Source of the DNA: Jeotgalibacillus sp. ET6
Lineage (GTDB): Bacteria > Bacillota > Bacilli > Bacillales > Jeotgalibacillaceae
Direction of reading: 5' to 3'
Assembly: GCF_029667115.1 (NCBI RefSeq)
Contig: NZ_JARUIU010000001.1
Span: 682,001-746,000, forward strand
Length of the DNA stretch: 64,000 nucleotides
A program made the translations under genes and the position numbers. The notes under the pieces are model-generated. The model was not told the origin of the DNA. It ran no database searches and saw only the letters and a list, made by a program, of their open reading frames with translations. Numbering within the stretch: position 1 is the stretch's first letter; every line of letters starts with the position of its first letter. This document shows, in pieces, positions 1 to 6,929 of the stretch.

Positions 1-797
1 TCAGTTAGATAAGGGAGCTGAAGAAGCGTCTGGTGCATAGACTGACCCCTGCTTAGCTCATCTGAAATAAATTCTCCCATATAATGATAAAGTTTGCGGT
101 ATGGCTGAGATATAAACACATTGAGCATTTCCTGAAATGACATCCCTCCTTTCAAGAGGTAGGAGGCTTCTCTTGAAAATACATAGCTGTGATAATGCTG
201 AACATAGTAGCCAATCAAGGGAATACCAGCCAATGCCGTCCATTTTTCATGAGAATCTTTCGTGTTGAAATAATAAAAACACCATCCCCCAAAAAGCAGA
301 CACAGTACTGCCACTCCTGCAACGATATATGGAAGCTGACTAAACAAGGAAGATATGACGGATACCAGACCATTTGAAGCCTGTCCAAGAGAGGAATAAA
401 GTGTGGTAAATCGAGGGAGTAAATAAAGGTTTAGGACAGTTAAAATCACCAGAAACAAACAAAATAAAAATAAAGGATAGTGTAAAAGCTTTGCCAGCCG
501 CCTGGCTTCTTTTCTTTTATGTTCCATAAGAACGGCTGTATCCGATAAAGTGGCTTCAACATTTCCAAACCTCTCAGCAAAGTATAAATGCAAACATACA
601 AATGATGGAAACCCCAGCTTTCTTAACGTATCACTCAAAGAATGCCCGTTTAAGAAATCCTTTAAAACTTCGTGATGAACGGCTGATAAATTAACTTGCT
701 GATTCAACAGTAAAAATTCGATGGCACGATCTAACGGATAACCGTTTCCTTTGAGTTCAGCCAATTTTTTAAGGAACGGCCCTTGATGCTTGGACAT
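1..797 (-). CDS. comGB: ComGB competence pseudopilus assembly platform protein (3' part cut by window edge)
   Basis: Reading the minus strand from an ATG at 797 gives an open frame of about 265 codons running off the left edge, so the C-terminus is missing. The N-terminal part resembles the cytoplasmic domain of the type II secretion F/PilC family, followed by a hydrophobic segment near residues 118-140 and another near 175-195. Known role: ComGB is the inner-membrane platform on which the comG ATPase assembles the DNA-uptake pseudopilus. Its start overlaps the end of comGA by 29 nt, the tight coupling typical of the comG operon, and a purine-rich stretch lies upstream. Identity rests on family resemblance plus the comGA neighbour. 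Confidence 0.88.
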   Translation of the reverse strand, partial: MSKHQGPFLKKLAELKGNGYPLDRAIEFLLLNQQVNLSAVHHEVLKDFLNGHSLSDTLRKLGFPSFVCLHLYFAERFGNVEATLSDTAVLMEHKRKEARRLAKLLHYPLFLFCLFLVILTVLNLYLLPRFTTLYSSLGQASNGLVSVISSLFSQLPYIVAGVAVLCLLFGGWCFYYFNTKDSHEKWTALAGIPLIGYYVQHYHSYVFSREASYLLKGGMSFQEMLNVFISQPYRKLYHYMGEFISDELSRGQSMHQTLLQLPYLT

Positions 798-1827
798 GAT
801 GAGCGGGTTCTTCTTCCCTCCACCGAAAATACTCCTCCTCAGAGACATATCCTAATGCCACTCCTTTTAATAGCAATTTATTAATCGTACTTCTTTCTTT
901 TAGAGGCGCTGAATGATTGATGACGCCTGCAAGTTCTGCTCCTGTAATAATTTCGAGGATGGATGCCCGTCTATGAGGCTGCATCGTTTTAGTAAGCTTT
1001 ACGAGCCGCTGGCCTGTTACTCCTAAAAGCGTTTGCTTTAATTCCTCAAGACTAGCTCCCAGGTCAAGCATACGATAAATGGCTCCTTGTGCATTTTTCG
1101 CATGCAGGGTGGAAAGAACTAAATGCCCGCTTAAAGCTGCACGAACCGCTATTTGAGCAGTTTCGGCATCTCTGATCTCACCGACAATGATAATATCAGG
1201 ATCATGCCGCAATACTGCTTTTAAGCCTGTTGCATACGTGATACCTGCCCGTTCATTAATCTGTACTTGTAAAACATGGTCCTGTACTCTTTCAATTGGG
1301 TCTTCAAGGGTGATGATGTTGCGGTTTAAATGGGTTGCACAATATTGGATGAGGGAGTATAAAGTAGTGGTTTTTCCGCTGCCGGTTGGTCCGGTAAATA
1401 AAATTAAACCGTGGGAATAACTTACAAGAGATAAAAGCTGCTTGGCGGGTTTTGAAAAAAGGGATAGTCGTTCAATTGGGAGTGAGAAAGTTTGTGGAAG
1501 AAGCCGAAGTACAAGGCTTTCTTTGAAGGAGGAAGCTGGAAGGGTTGAAATTCTGAGTGCGATTAATTCTTCATTCACCAGTACTGTAAAAGATCCGCTT
1601 TGAGGTCTTCGCTTGTCCCCGATGTCTAAAGAGGATTTAAATTTAAAATGAGAAATCAACCGGTCACCCATTGAAGCAGATAGCGATTTAAACAGGACTA
1701 ATTCTCCTAAAATCCTGAAGTGAATGACAGTTTCCTCCCCTCTGGGAATTATATGAATATCGGAGCAATTTCTGGTGTACGCTTCTTTTAGCAGATGAGC
1801 GGCAAAGCGCTCTGTACCAAAAGTCAT
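769..1827 (-). CDS. comGA: ComGA competence traffic ATPase
   Basis: A GspE/PilB-type secretion ATPase that powers pseudopilus assembly for DNA uptake. Visible motifs are a Walker A (GPTGSGKTTT, near residue 145), an Asp box (TLEDPIE), Walker B (DPDIIIVGEIRD) and a His box (STLHAKNA). I prefer the ATG at 1827 to the upstream in-frame ATG at 1845, because AAAGGATG lies 7 nt before the inner one and nothing suitable precedes the outer one; this gives 352 residues. A -10-like TATAGT lies just upstream, but I did not find a clear ComK box (AAAA-N5-TTTT). It is first in the comG operon, followed directly by comGB. Confidence 0.93.
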   Translation of the reverse strand: MTFGTERFAAHLLKEAYTRNCSDIHIIPRGEETVIHFRILGELVLFKSLSASMGDRLISHFKFKSSLDIGDKRRPQSGSFTVLVNEELIALRISTLPASSFKESLVLRLLPQTFSLPIERLSLFSKPAKQLLSLVSYSHGLILFTGPTGSGKTTTLYSLIQYCATHLNRNIITLEDPIERVQDHVLQVQINERAGITYATGLKAVLRHDPDIIIVGEIRDAETAQIAVRAALSGHLVLSTLHAKNAQGAIYRMLDLGASLEELKQTLLGVTGQRLVKLTKTMQPHRRASILEIITGAELAGVINHSAPLKERSTINKLLLKGVALGYVSEEEYFRWREEEPAHHVQASRAVP

Positions 1828-1960
1828 CTTTTCACATCCTTTCATTTTGATTCCATTTCACTATACATGATCCTTTCAGATAATTCTATAATTTTTTTCA
1901 AAATATCTTAAGGTAAAGAATCCGAGAGTTTTTAACCAGTAAAATTGAAAAAAGAGCCCA

Positions 1961-1990
1961 TAAAAAAAAGAAAGGCTTTAGCCCTCCTTC
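1961..1990 (-). terminator. Terminator after mgsR
   Basis: On the minus strand a 10-bp stem with two G-U pairs (AAGGAGGGCT / AGCCTTTCTT) is followed by a run of T. It starts a few bases after the mgsR stop and separates mgsR from the comG operon. Confidence 0.75.
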
Positions 1991-1991
1991 G

Positions 1992-2372
1992 CTAACTAGT
2001 CATCATAAGTACCTGTTTCTTATTTGACAAACTTCTTAAACCCTCCGGATTATAGCCTACGATCATGTTGCTGCCATCTGTCAGAATCGGTCTCTTAAGT
2101 AATTTCGGATCTTCAATGATCAATTTTACAACATCAGATAAAGGAAGGTCTTCAACATCCTGTGTTAAATTCTTAAACGATTGGCTTCTTGTAGCCAATA
2201 TTTCATCCAGGCCTTCTGTAGTAAGAGAAAGAAGTTGAAGAAGTTCATTGTAGGAAGGAGTTTCTCTAAATAGGTGGCGCTCGTTAAATTCGACACCATT
2301 TTCTTTAAGCCACTTTTTTGTTTTCCTGCAAGATGTACAACTGGGGTACGTATAAAATGTAATTGGGTTCAT
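1992..2372 (-). CDS. mgsR: MgsR, Spx/ArsC-family stress regulator
   Basis: 126 residues, the length of B. subtilis MgsR (YqgZ). It has a thioredoxin-like ArsC/Spx fold with a CxxC redox switch at C12 and C15 (CTSC) and the conserved RP-(I/V) loop segment (KRPILTDGSNMIVGY). Known role of the family: binds the RNA polymerase alpha subunit and, in B. subtilis, controls part of the SigB general stress regulon after ethanol, heat or salt stress. Start ATG at 2372 is preceded by a strong GAGGAGG. The upstream region carries an unusual array of TTTGTATA-like repeats listed separately. Position between comGA and yqgY matches B. subtilis. Confidence 0.9.
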   Translation of the reverse strand: MNPITFYTYPSCTSCRKTKKWLKENGVEFNERHLFRETPSYNELLQLLSLTTEGLDEILATRSQSFKNLTQDVEDLPLSDVVKLIIEDPKLLKRPILTDGSNMIVGYNPEGLRSLSNKKQVLMMTS

Positions 2373-2390
2373 TGTTGTTTCCTCCTCTTT

Positions 2391-2458
2391 TTTGTATAAC
2401 CTTAGTATAACTTTTGTATCGTATTTGTATAGATATTATTGTATACCACCTATACAAA
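2391..2458. repeat. Phased 11-bp motif array upstream of mgsR
   Basis: Four copies of a TTTGTATA-like motif begin at 2391, 2402, 2413 and 2424, exactly 11 bp apart (TTTGTATAAC, TTAGTATAAC, TTTGTATCGT, TTTGTATAGA). An inverted copy CTATACAAA lies at 2450-2458 and a GTATAC palindrome at 2441. The array sits between the mgsR ribosome binding site and its presumed promoter. It could be an operator array, but the bound factor is unknown. Confidence 0.6.
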
Positions 2459-2663
2459 GGATGTACACCTGTTTTACATAAAAATAATAAAAATATTTAT
2501 TATCTTATTTTGGGATGTCAAAGCTTCATATAACGCAATAAATGGCGGAACCTGAATATCCTTGTATAAACGTGGTAAACTAGCAGCATCCGGTTTAAAG
2601 CTGATCAGTAATAGGATACCTGTTAAAAATCACGTGATTGTCACAATCCAAAGTGATGTGTTA

Positions 2664-2693
2664 TTTACATTTCAATATGGTATCCTATATAAT
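2664..2693 (+). promoter_or_regulatory. SigA-type promoter of yqgY
   Basis: TTTACA at 2664-2669, an 18-bp spacer, then TATAAT at 2688-2693, about 38 nt before the yqgY start. The rest of the mgsR-yqgY gap (2373-2663) holds only the repeat array and AT-rich sequence. Confidence 0.6.
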
Positions 2694-2730
2694 AAGATCG
2701 ATGGATTGTTCGTATAAAGGAGGGATTTGG

Positions 2731-2973
2731 ATGGATAAGATGTATCGTGTCATGGGCTTCTGGACTGGAATTTTTTCTGTACTATTTTATGTTGGACATA
2801 TGCCTAAGACATCATTGCTTTTCCTTGCCCAGACGGGATTTTTCATCCTACTAGGGTATTTGAAATTATCTGAACGTATGTATGTTTATGTTTTCTTCGT
2901 ATACTTAACGCTTTTCTTTGCTGGTTTTACTTATTATACAACCTTCAAAATGCCGCTAAACGGGCCGCTTTAA
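2731..2973 (+). CDS. yqgY: YqgY, small membrane protein of the DUF2626 family
   Basis: 80 residues starting MDKMYRVMGFWTG, matching the DUF2626 family of small Bacillus membrane proteins. Three hydrophobic stretches cover most of the protein (about residues 8-25, 28-47 and 50-70). The start at 2731 is preceded by AAAGGAGG; a longer in-frame reading from 2638 lacks a ribosome site and would put the promoter inside the gene. Function is unknown. A bidirectional terminator lies right after it. Confidence 0.88.
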   Translation: MDKMYRVMGFWTGIFSVLFYVGHMPKTSLLFLAQTGFFILLGYLKLSERMYVYVFFVYLTLFFAGFTYYTTFKMPLNGPL

Positions 2974-3017
2974 TACAAAATAAGCCTCCAGCATATTCGC
3001 TGGAGGCTTATTTTGTA
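2974..3017. terminator. Bidirectional terminator between yqgY and yqgX
   Basis: A perfect 19-bp stem (arms 2974-2992 and 2999-3017) with loop ATATTC. The arms end in A-rich/T-rich tracts, so it can serve both converging genes. Confidence 0.9.
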
Positions 3018-3032
3018 GATCTCTGGCTCTAT

Positions 3033-3668
3033 TTAGAAACCGTGCAGAAATGGGTTTGCGTTCATCTCATTCCCGATCGTGGTCACTGGACCATGACCGG
3101 ACAGCACATATGTATCTTCAGGAAGAATCAAGAGTTTTTCATAAATGCTTTTTAGCAGAAGATGGTGATCTCCGCCTCTTAAATCTGTTCGGCCTATGCT
3201 TCCCTGAAATAGGGCATCACCCGAAATGACTAGTTCCTCTTCTTTAAAGTACAGGCTTACACTTCCTGGTGAATGGCCAGGTGTGAACAAAAGCTGGAAC
3301 GTCCATTGTTCGATCGTGACAGTACCCTCTTCAGAAAAAGTTCGATCAGGGTCTTCAGCCTTAATTAATGGAATCTCTTCAAAACGCGCAGATCCATTTT
3401 TCTGCGGGTCTGCAAGCCACTTACGTTCATTTTCATGTAAATATACAGGAATTTTGTATTCGTTTCGCAAAGCATCTACTGCACCTATATGATCGAAATG
3501 AGCGTGAGTCAGCACGATGGCAGCAGGTTTTAATTTCTTTTTCTCAATAAATGATTTAACTTTGCCGGGCTCTTCTCCAGGATCTACTATTAAACAGCTG
3601 TTATTTTTACCATATAAAATATAAGCATTTGTTTGAAGAGGGCCTAAAGGCATTTGTATCCATTCCAT
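3033..3668 (-). CDS. yqgX: YqgX, metallo-beta-lactamase-fold hydrolase (glyoxalase II-like)
   Basis: 211 residues with the metal-binding motif THAHFDHIGA (HxHxDH), later ligands in FTPGHSPGS and VISGDALF, and a C-terminal LSGHGPVT. This is the small glyoxalase II-like branch of the metallo-beta-lactamase superfamily; B. subtilis YqgX has been linked to hydrolysis of S-lactoyl-type thioesters in methylglyoxal detoxification. Start chosen at ATG 3668 because GGAGG is 8 nt upstream and the length then equals B. subtilis YqgX; GTG 3677 and ATG 3674 overlap the ribosome site. Confidence 0.88.
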   Translation of the reverse strand: MEWIQMPLGPLQTNAYILYGKNNSCLIVDPGEEPGKVKSFIEKKKLKPAAIVLTHAHFDHIGAVDALRNEYKIPVYLHENERKWLADPQKNGSARFEEIPLIKAEDPDRTFSEEGTVTIEQWTFQLLFTPGHSPGSVSLYFKEEELVISGDALFQGSIGRTDLRGGDHHLLLKSIYEKLLILPEDTYVLSGHGPVTTIGNEMNANPFLHGF

Positions 3669-3864
3669 TTTCATCACCTCCCTGTTAGTTTATCATGTAT
3701 GTATGAAAGATTGACTTGATTTTACACATCATCATCAAAGTGTCACGATTAGTTCTCGACATTGCTCAGAAAAAAATATAAAATATAAGTAGAGTTTGCA
3801 TATAAGCAGCACTATTAACGATCATACTTATAATGAGTGAATTGAATGAAAGGAGTGCATTGAA

Positions 3865-4035
3865 ATGAACGGCTTAACAATCATTTTAGCGTTAGTCACG
3901 ATATTAGCTGTAATTGGAACGCTTTCTTCGTTCAAAGGCAAAAACATCATGGGTATTGCTTTTGGTCTGGCAACACTCGGCGTTTTTGGATGGTTCACGA
4001 TCATGACAATTGTTTATGATGGCTATCCAGTTTAA
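3865..4035 (+). CDS. yqgW: YqgW, small DUF2759 membrane protein
   Basis: A 56-residue protein (starts MNGLTIILALVTILAVIG) with two predicted membrane helices, about residues 3-20 and 28-50, joined by SSFKGKN. It matches the DUF2759/YqgW family in size, pattern and position. AAAGGAGTG precedes the ATG at good spacing, and a -10-like TATAAT lies about 40 nt upstream with no convincing -35. Function unknown. Confidence 0.85.
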   Translation: MNGLTIILALVTILAVIGTLSSFKGKNIMGIAFGLATLGVFGWFTIMTIVYDGYPV

Positions 4036-4064
4036 TTGAAGAGAATGACGGCTGAGTTTGGGGC

Positions 4065-4110
4065 CAATAAGAAAAGAGTTGACTTTTTAAAGTCAACTCT
4101 TTTCTTATTG
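4065..4110. terminator. Bidirectional terminator between yqgW and yqgV
   Basis: A perfect inverted repeat with 22-bp arms (4065-4086 and 4089-4110) around TT. It reads as a terminator in both directions; its right arm includes the last codons of yqgV. Confidence 0.85.
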
Positions 4111-4422
4111 TTCCATTCGATGTTGAACCGACGCCATCTTATTTTGCATGGAGTGATCATTATGATCTCTTCTATCATCAATACGTATATTAGTGGCAAC
4201 CCGTTCAATTCCTTCATTAAAAGGAGATTCGTGAATTTCTTTTACTACTTCAAATAAAAGGGATAATTCACCTTCGATTAACGTGCTCATTGGTGTCAGC
4301 TCATACGTAATTTCACCTTCTGCTGCCCATTTAGCTAAAACTTTCTGTATGTTTGCTACGTAGCTGCTAACACTTGGAGTGACTGTTCCGATTGGTATTA
4401 CCGTAATATCTATAATAGCCAT
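4105..4422 (-). CDS. yqgV: YqgV, MTH1187/YkoF-type thiamine-binding-fold protein
   Basis: 105 residues matching the MTH1187/YqgV family (small ferredoxin-like proteins, annotated as thiamine-binding): DITVIPIGTVTPSVSSYV at the N-terminus and YELTPMSTLIEGE in the middle are the conserved blocks. Its ATG directly follows the TAA of yqgU, so the two are translationally coupled and share a transcript; the ribosome site GAGGAAATAG lies inside the end of yqgU. The C-terminal 15 or so residues are His/Asn/Gln-rich. The ligand cannot be judged from sequence alone. Confidence 0.85.
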   Translation of the reverse strand: MAIIDITVIPIGTVTPSVSSYVANIQKVLAKWAAEGEITYELTPMSTLIEGELSLLFEVVKEIHESPFNEGIERVATNIRIDDRRDHNDHSMQNKMASVQHRMEQ

Positions 4423-5523
4423 TTATTCTATTTCCTCCTCATATATAATCAGCTGTTTCGTTTCTCCATTTTCCAAGTTTACTGCATAAGAGAGCTTGTG
4501 CCCTGTAAGGCAATATGTACCTTCAGGTGAACAGGTTAGCGGTGCGTGATCAGCTAGTTCCTTTATAACATTTTCCTCGCCCGTAGAGAGATTCATCCGA
4601 ACCATTGAAAATGTTTTTTCTCCAAATTCTGATACCCCTTTTGAATTGGGTTTAAACATAACCAGTTCGTTGGTATGAAGGATAAACTCATGCTGGGGAA
4701 TTACCCAGTCAGAAAATACTTTAAATCCAGGCATGGTAAATTGTACAATTTCTTCTTCCGACTGACTGATTCTATAATCATACGTATTCTTGTCGTTATT
4801 TAAATAAACAGTGAGCAAATAGGGATCCTGAAAATCAAATGCTAAAACATCAGAATCTATACGTTTTTCTTCCCTATTTTCAATAAAGAGCTCCATTAAA
4901 GCAGAAGCAGATTCAGAGCGGTTTTCTTCCCATTCTTGATACAGTAGTGAATCTTTGGATTTCCATTTATAAAAAGGAGGAAGATTCTCTATTTCTTTCC
5001 AGCTGCTGTTCCTGATATCAGCAAGCCACACTTTGTATTCCCAATTTTCCTGAAAAACAGTGAACAAAATCTGTGATTCATTAAATGGATTCCATTCGTA
5101 AGTGAGGTCATAGGAGTGAATTTGCTTTTCCCATAGTTGTTCTCTGCTTTCCATATCCATAATAATAACTTTTGCTGTCTCACTATCTACTGCCAGATGT
5201 AGGAGCAAAAATCTTTTTGCAGGACTGAATGAAGCATTAACGATGATTCCATCGACTGAGGATAGTGTATTTACTTTTCCTGTATCAATATCGTAGGATT
5301 TAATGCTTGCATGTGATCCTTCCTGCTGAACATAAAGAAAGGATTGGTCAGTAACCCAGTCCACTACCTTATAAAAGGTTTTAGCTGGAAGAATAATCGG
5401 CGCCGCCTGCTTGCCTATATTATCAGAATTATTTTTTATAGACAGCTGGGATTCTGCAGGTTCACCCCTGCAGCCAGACACGATTAAAAGGACAAATCCT
5501 ATAATTAATATTATTCTTTGCAC
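4423..5523 (-). CDS. yqgU: YqgU-like lipoprotein with WD40/propeller-like repeats
   Basis: 366 residues from a GTG at 5523. This start places AGGAGG 8 nt upstream and gives a clean lipoprotein signal: MQRIILIIGFVLLIVSGC, with the lipidated Cys at residue 18. The ATG at 5556 would add 11 charged residues ahead of it. The mature part has recurrent beta-strand blocks (for example VVDWVTDQSFLYVQ and VWLADIRNSSWKEIENLP) like a beta-propeller. B. subtilis YqgU is a membrane lipoprotein reported to matter for swarming. It is transcribed with yqgV, and an ECF-type promoter lies just upstream. Confidence 0.82.
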   Translation of the reverse strand: MQRIILIIGFVLLIVSGCRGEPAESQLSIKNNSDNIGKQAAPIILPAKTFYKVVDWVTDQSFLYVQQEGSHASIKSYDIDTGKVNTLSSVDGIIVNASFSPAKRFLLLHLAVDSETAKVIIMDMESREQLWEKQIHSYDLTYEWNPFNESQILFTVFQENWEYKVWLADIRNSSWKEIENLPPFYKWKSKDSLLYQEWEENRSESASALMELFIENREEKRIDSDVLAFDFQDPYLLTVYLNNDKNTYDYRISQSEEEIVQFTMPGFKVFSDWVIPQHEFILHTNELVMFKPNSKGVSEFGEKTFSMVRMNLSTGEENVIKELADHAPLTCSPEGTYCLTGHKLSYAVNLENGETKQLIIYEEEIE

Positions 5524-5586
5524 ACAATCCTTCCTCCTATTCGCATCCGTATCCATTCGTCTTTCTAATAAGCATATACTTATCTG

Positions 5587-5612
5587 GACGAATGCGAAAG
5601 GTGAAAGTTTCC
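5587..5612 (-). promoter_or_regulatory. ECF-sigma-type promoter upstream of yqgU
   Basis: On the minus strand GGAAAC, a 16-bp spacer and CGTC, matching the SigW/SigM/SigX-type pattern (GAAAC-N16-CGT) at exact spacing. It lies 64 nt before the GTG start of yqgU. Confidence 0.5.
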
Positions 5613-5629
5613 CGCATTAGATTTTTATT

Positions 5630-6823
5630 TTACGTAATTCCTTTTATACTTCGAATAAAGACAGGATTCATTGCACTGTAAATGTCAGAAAACTGATCCA
5701 ACGGAAGTGGATTGACCCCCTTGCCCAGTTCAAAGGTAAATCCCGGTTTTCTAAACTCCAAAATAAACCAGTCTTTATACCCTGCGTGGCTATCTACGTA
5801 ACGAACTGACCTGTACCCGCTTATTTCACTGAATACGGAGGCATAAAGCTGGGATATCGCCGGTTCAAGACCTTCATATCCCCAATAAAACTCAGCTCCC
5901 TGGGTGTGCAGTGCAATCATCATATCGAAGGGAATCTGATTCGCTAATTCTGCCATTGCTTGAGATTCCGGCTGGTCAAGAGGAGCGTTCCCCGGGAAGT
6001 CTCTGGGCGAAGGCGAAGTAACGTTCGTTCGTTCTTTTTCCAGTTCCCATCCTGCAGGAAATTGATCATTTAAATCTACACCATTTATATTTGCTTTCCA
6101 GCCTGAGAAATCTTCCGATCCGTTATTTATAGCCAATACAGACTCTTCATTCGCTTCCGTTGGTCCTTTTACAACTAAATCCACACCATCAGGGTTGACC
6201 ATGCCAATTACATAAAGCGAACACTCACTATAGGTTTTAATTCTCTCGCTGTGGGTGGGGGACTCTGTATTTGTTAAATGCCATAAATGCTCATTTAGAA
6301 GTGACATTAAAATAGGTGACGTAATCCATTCATTTGCATGGAAGGAGGCATTCCATTGAACCCGCCGCGATCCTTTTCCTACCTTGATCATATATATGGA
6401 CTTGCCTTCTACAGAAGTTCCTATTTCCGTCACCGTTATAAATGGATAGGCAGATTCTAACTGGTTTATATCCTGTTCCAATTCTTCAAATGCATATTCT
6501 TTCGAACGGATTAGCGGCTGATTTTCAAGGCGCACCGGGACACGTATGATGCTTCCAATCTTAAGGTTTTGGGGCTGCACCAACGGATTGACAAATAAGA
6601 GCCTTTGTAAAGGTATGGAAAAGCGATTATGAATGGTCCAGAAAGTATCTCCTGGCTGTACAGTATATTGCCAAATGCTATAGCCCGGAATTTTCACCGT
6701 TTGGCCAATTGCTAAAAGATTAGGGTCTGTATCCGCATTCGAATCTACGATTAAATCAAGCGGAACTGAAAATAGCTGAGAATACAAATTGAAGGTATCC
6801 CCCGCACGCACAATGATCTCCAT
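5630..6823 (-). CDS. yqgT: YqgT, LysM-containing gamma-D-glutamyl-L-diamino acid endopeptidase (M14)
   Basis: 397 residues. Two LysM peptidoglycan-binding modules (about residues 1-48 and 51-98, IIVRAGDTFNLYSQ and YTVQPGDTFWTIHN) precede a zinc carboxypeptidase (M14) domain. Visible catalytic features are FHANEW (HxxE zinc ligands), ALHTQGAEFYWGYEG (third His) and the general-base glutamate in FTFELGKG. The family cleaves gamma-D-Glu-diaminopimelate bonds in murein peptides; the nearest characterised relatives are endopeptidase I of Lysinibacillus sphaericus and B. subtilis YqgT. No signal peptide is visible, as in those relatives. It lies downstream of yqgS and upstream of yqgU on the same strand. 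Confidence 0.88.
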   Translation of the reverse strand: MEIIVRAGDTFNLYSQLFSVPLDLIVDSNADTDPNLLAIGQTVKIPGYSIWQYTVQPGDTFWTIHNRFSIPLQRLLFVNPLVQPQNLKIGSIIRVPVRLENQPLIRSKEYAFEELEQDINQLESAYPFITVTEIGTSVEGKSIYMIKVGKGSRRVQWNASFHANEWITSPILMSLLNEHLWHLTNTESPTHSERIKTYSECSLYVIGMVNPDGVDLVVKGPTEANEESVLAINNGSEDFSGWKANINGVDLNDQFPAGWELEKERTNVTSPSPRDFPGNAPLDQPESQAMAELANQIPFDMMIALHTQGAEFYWGYEGLEPAISQLYASVFSEISGYRSVRYVDSHAGYKDWFILEFRKPGFTFELGKGVNPLPLDQFSDIYSAMNPVFIRSIKGIT

Positions 6824-6880
6824 AATCTCCCCCCTTATTAAACTTTATTCTATGTATAGAAATTAAGCACTTGGAAGAAC

Positions 6881-6912
6881 AAAAAAACGGGCTTCTCACA
6901 ATGAGAAGCCCG
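6881..6912 (-). terminator. Terminator after yqgS
   Basis: A perfect 11-bp stem (CGGGCTTCTCA / TGAGAAGCCCG) with loop CAA, followed on the minus strand by seven T. Confidence 0.92.
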
Positions 6913-6929
6913 AAATCTTAGCAGATAAG

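Noticed and set aside
1846-1990. ComK box upstream of comGA
   Set aside because: Searched for AAAA-N5-TTTT pairs in this gap; only AT-rich tracts with wrong spacing were found, and the mgsR terminator explains part of it.
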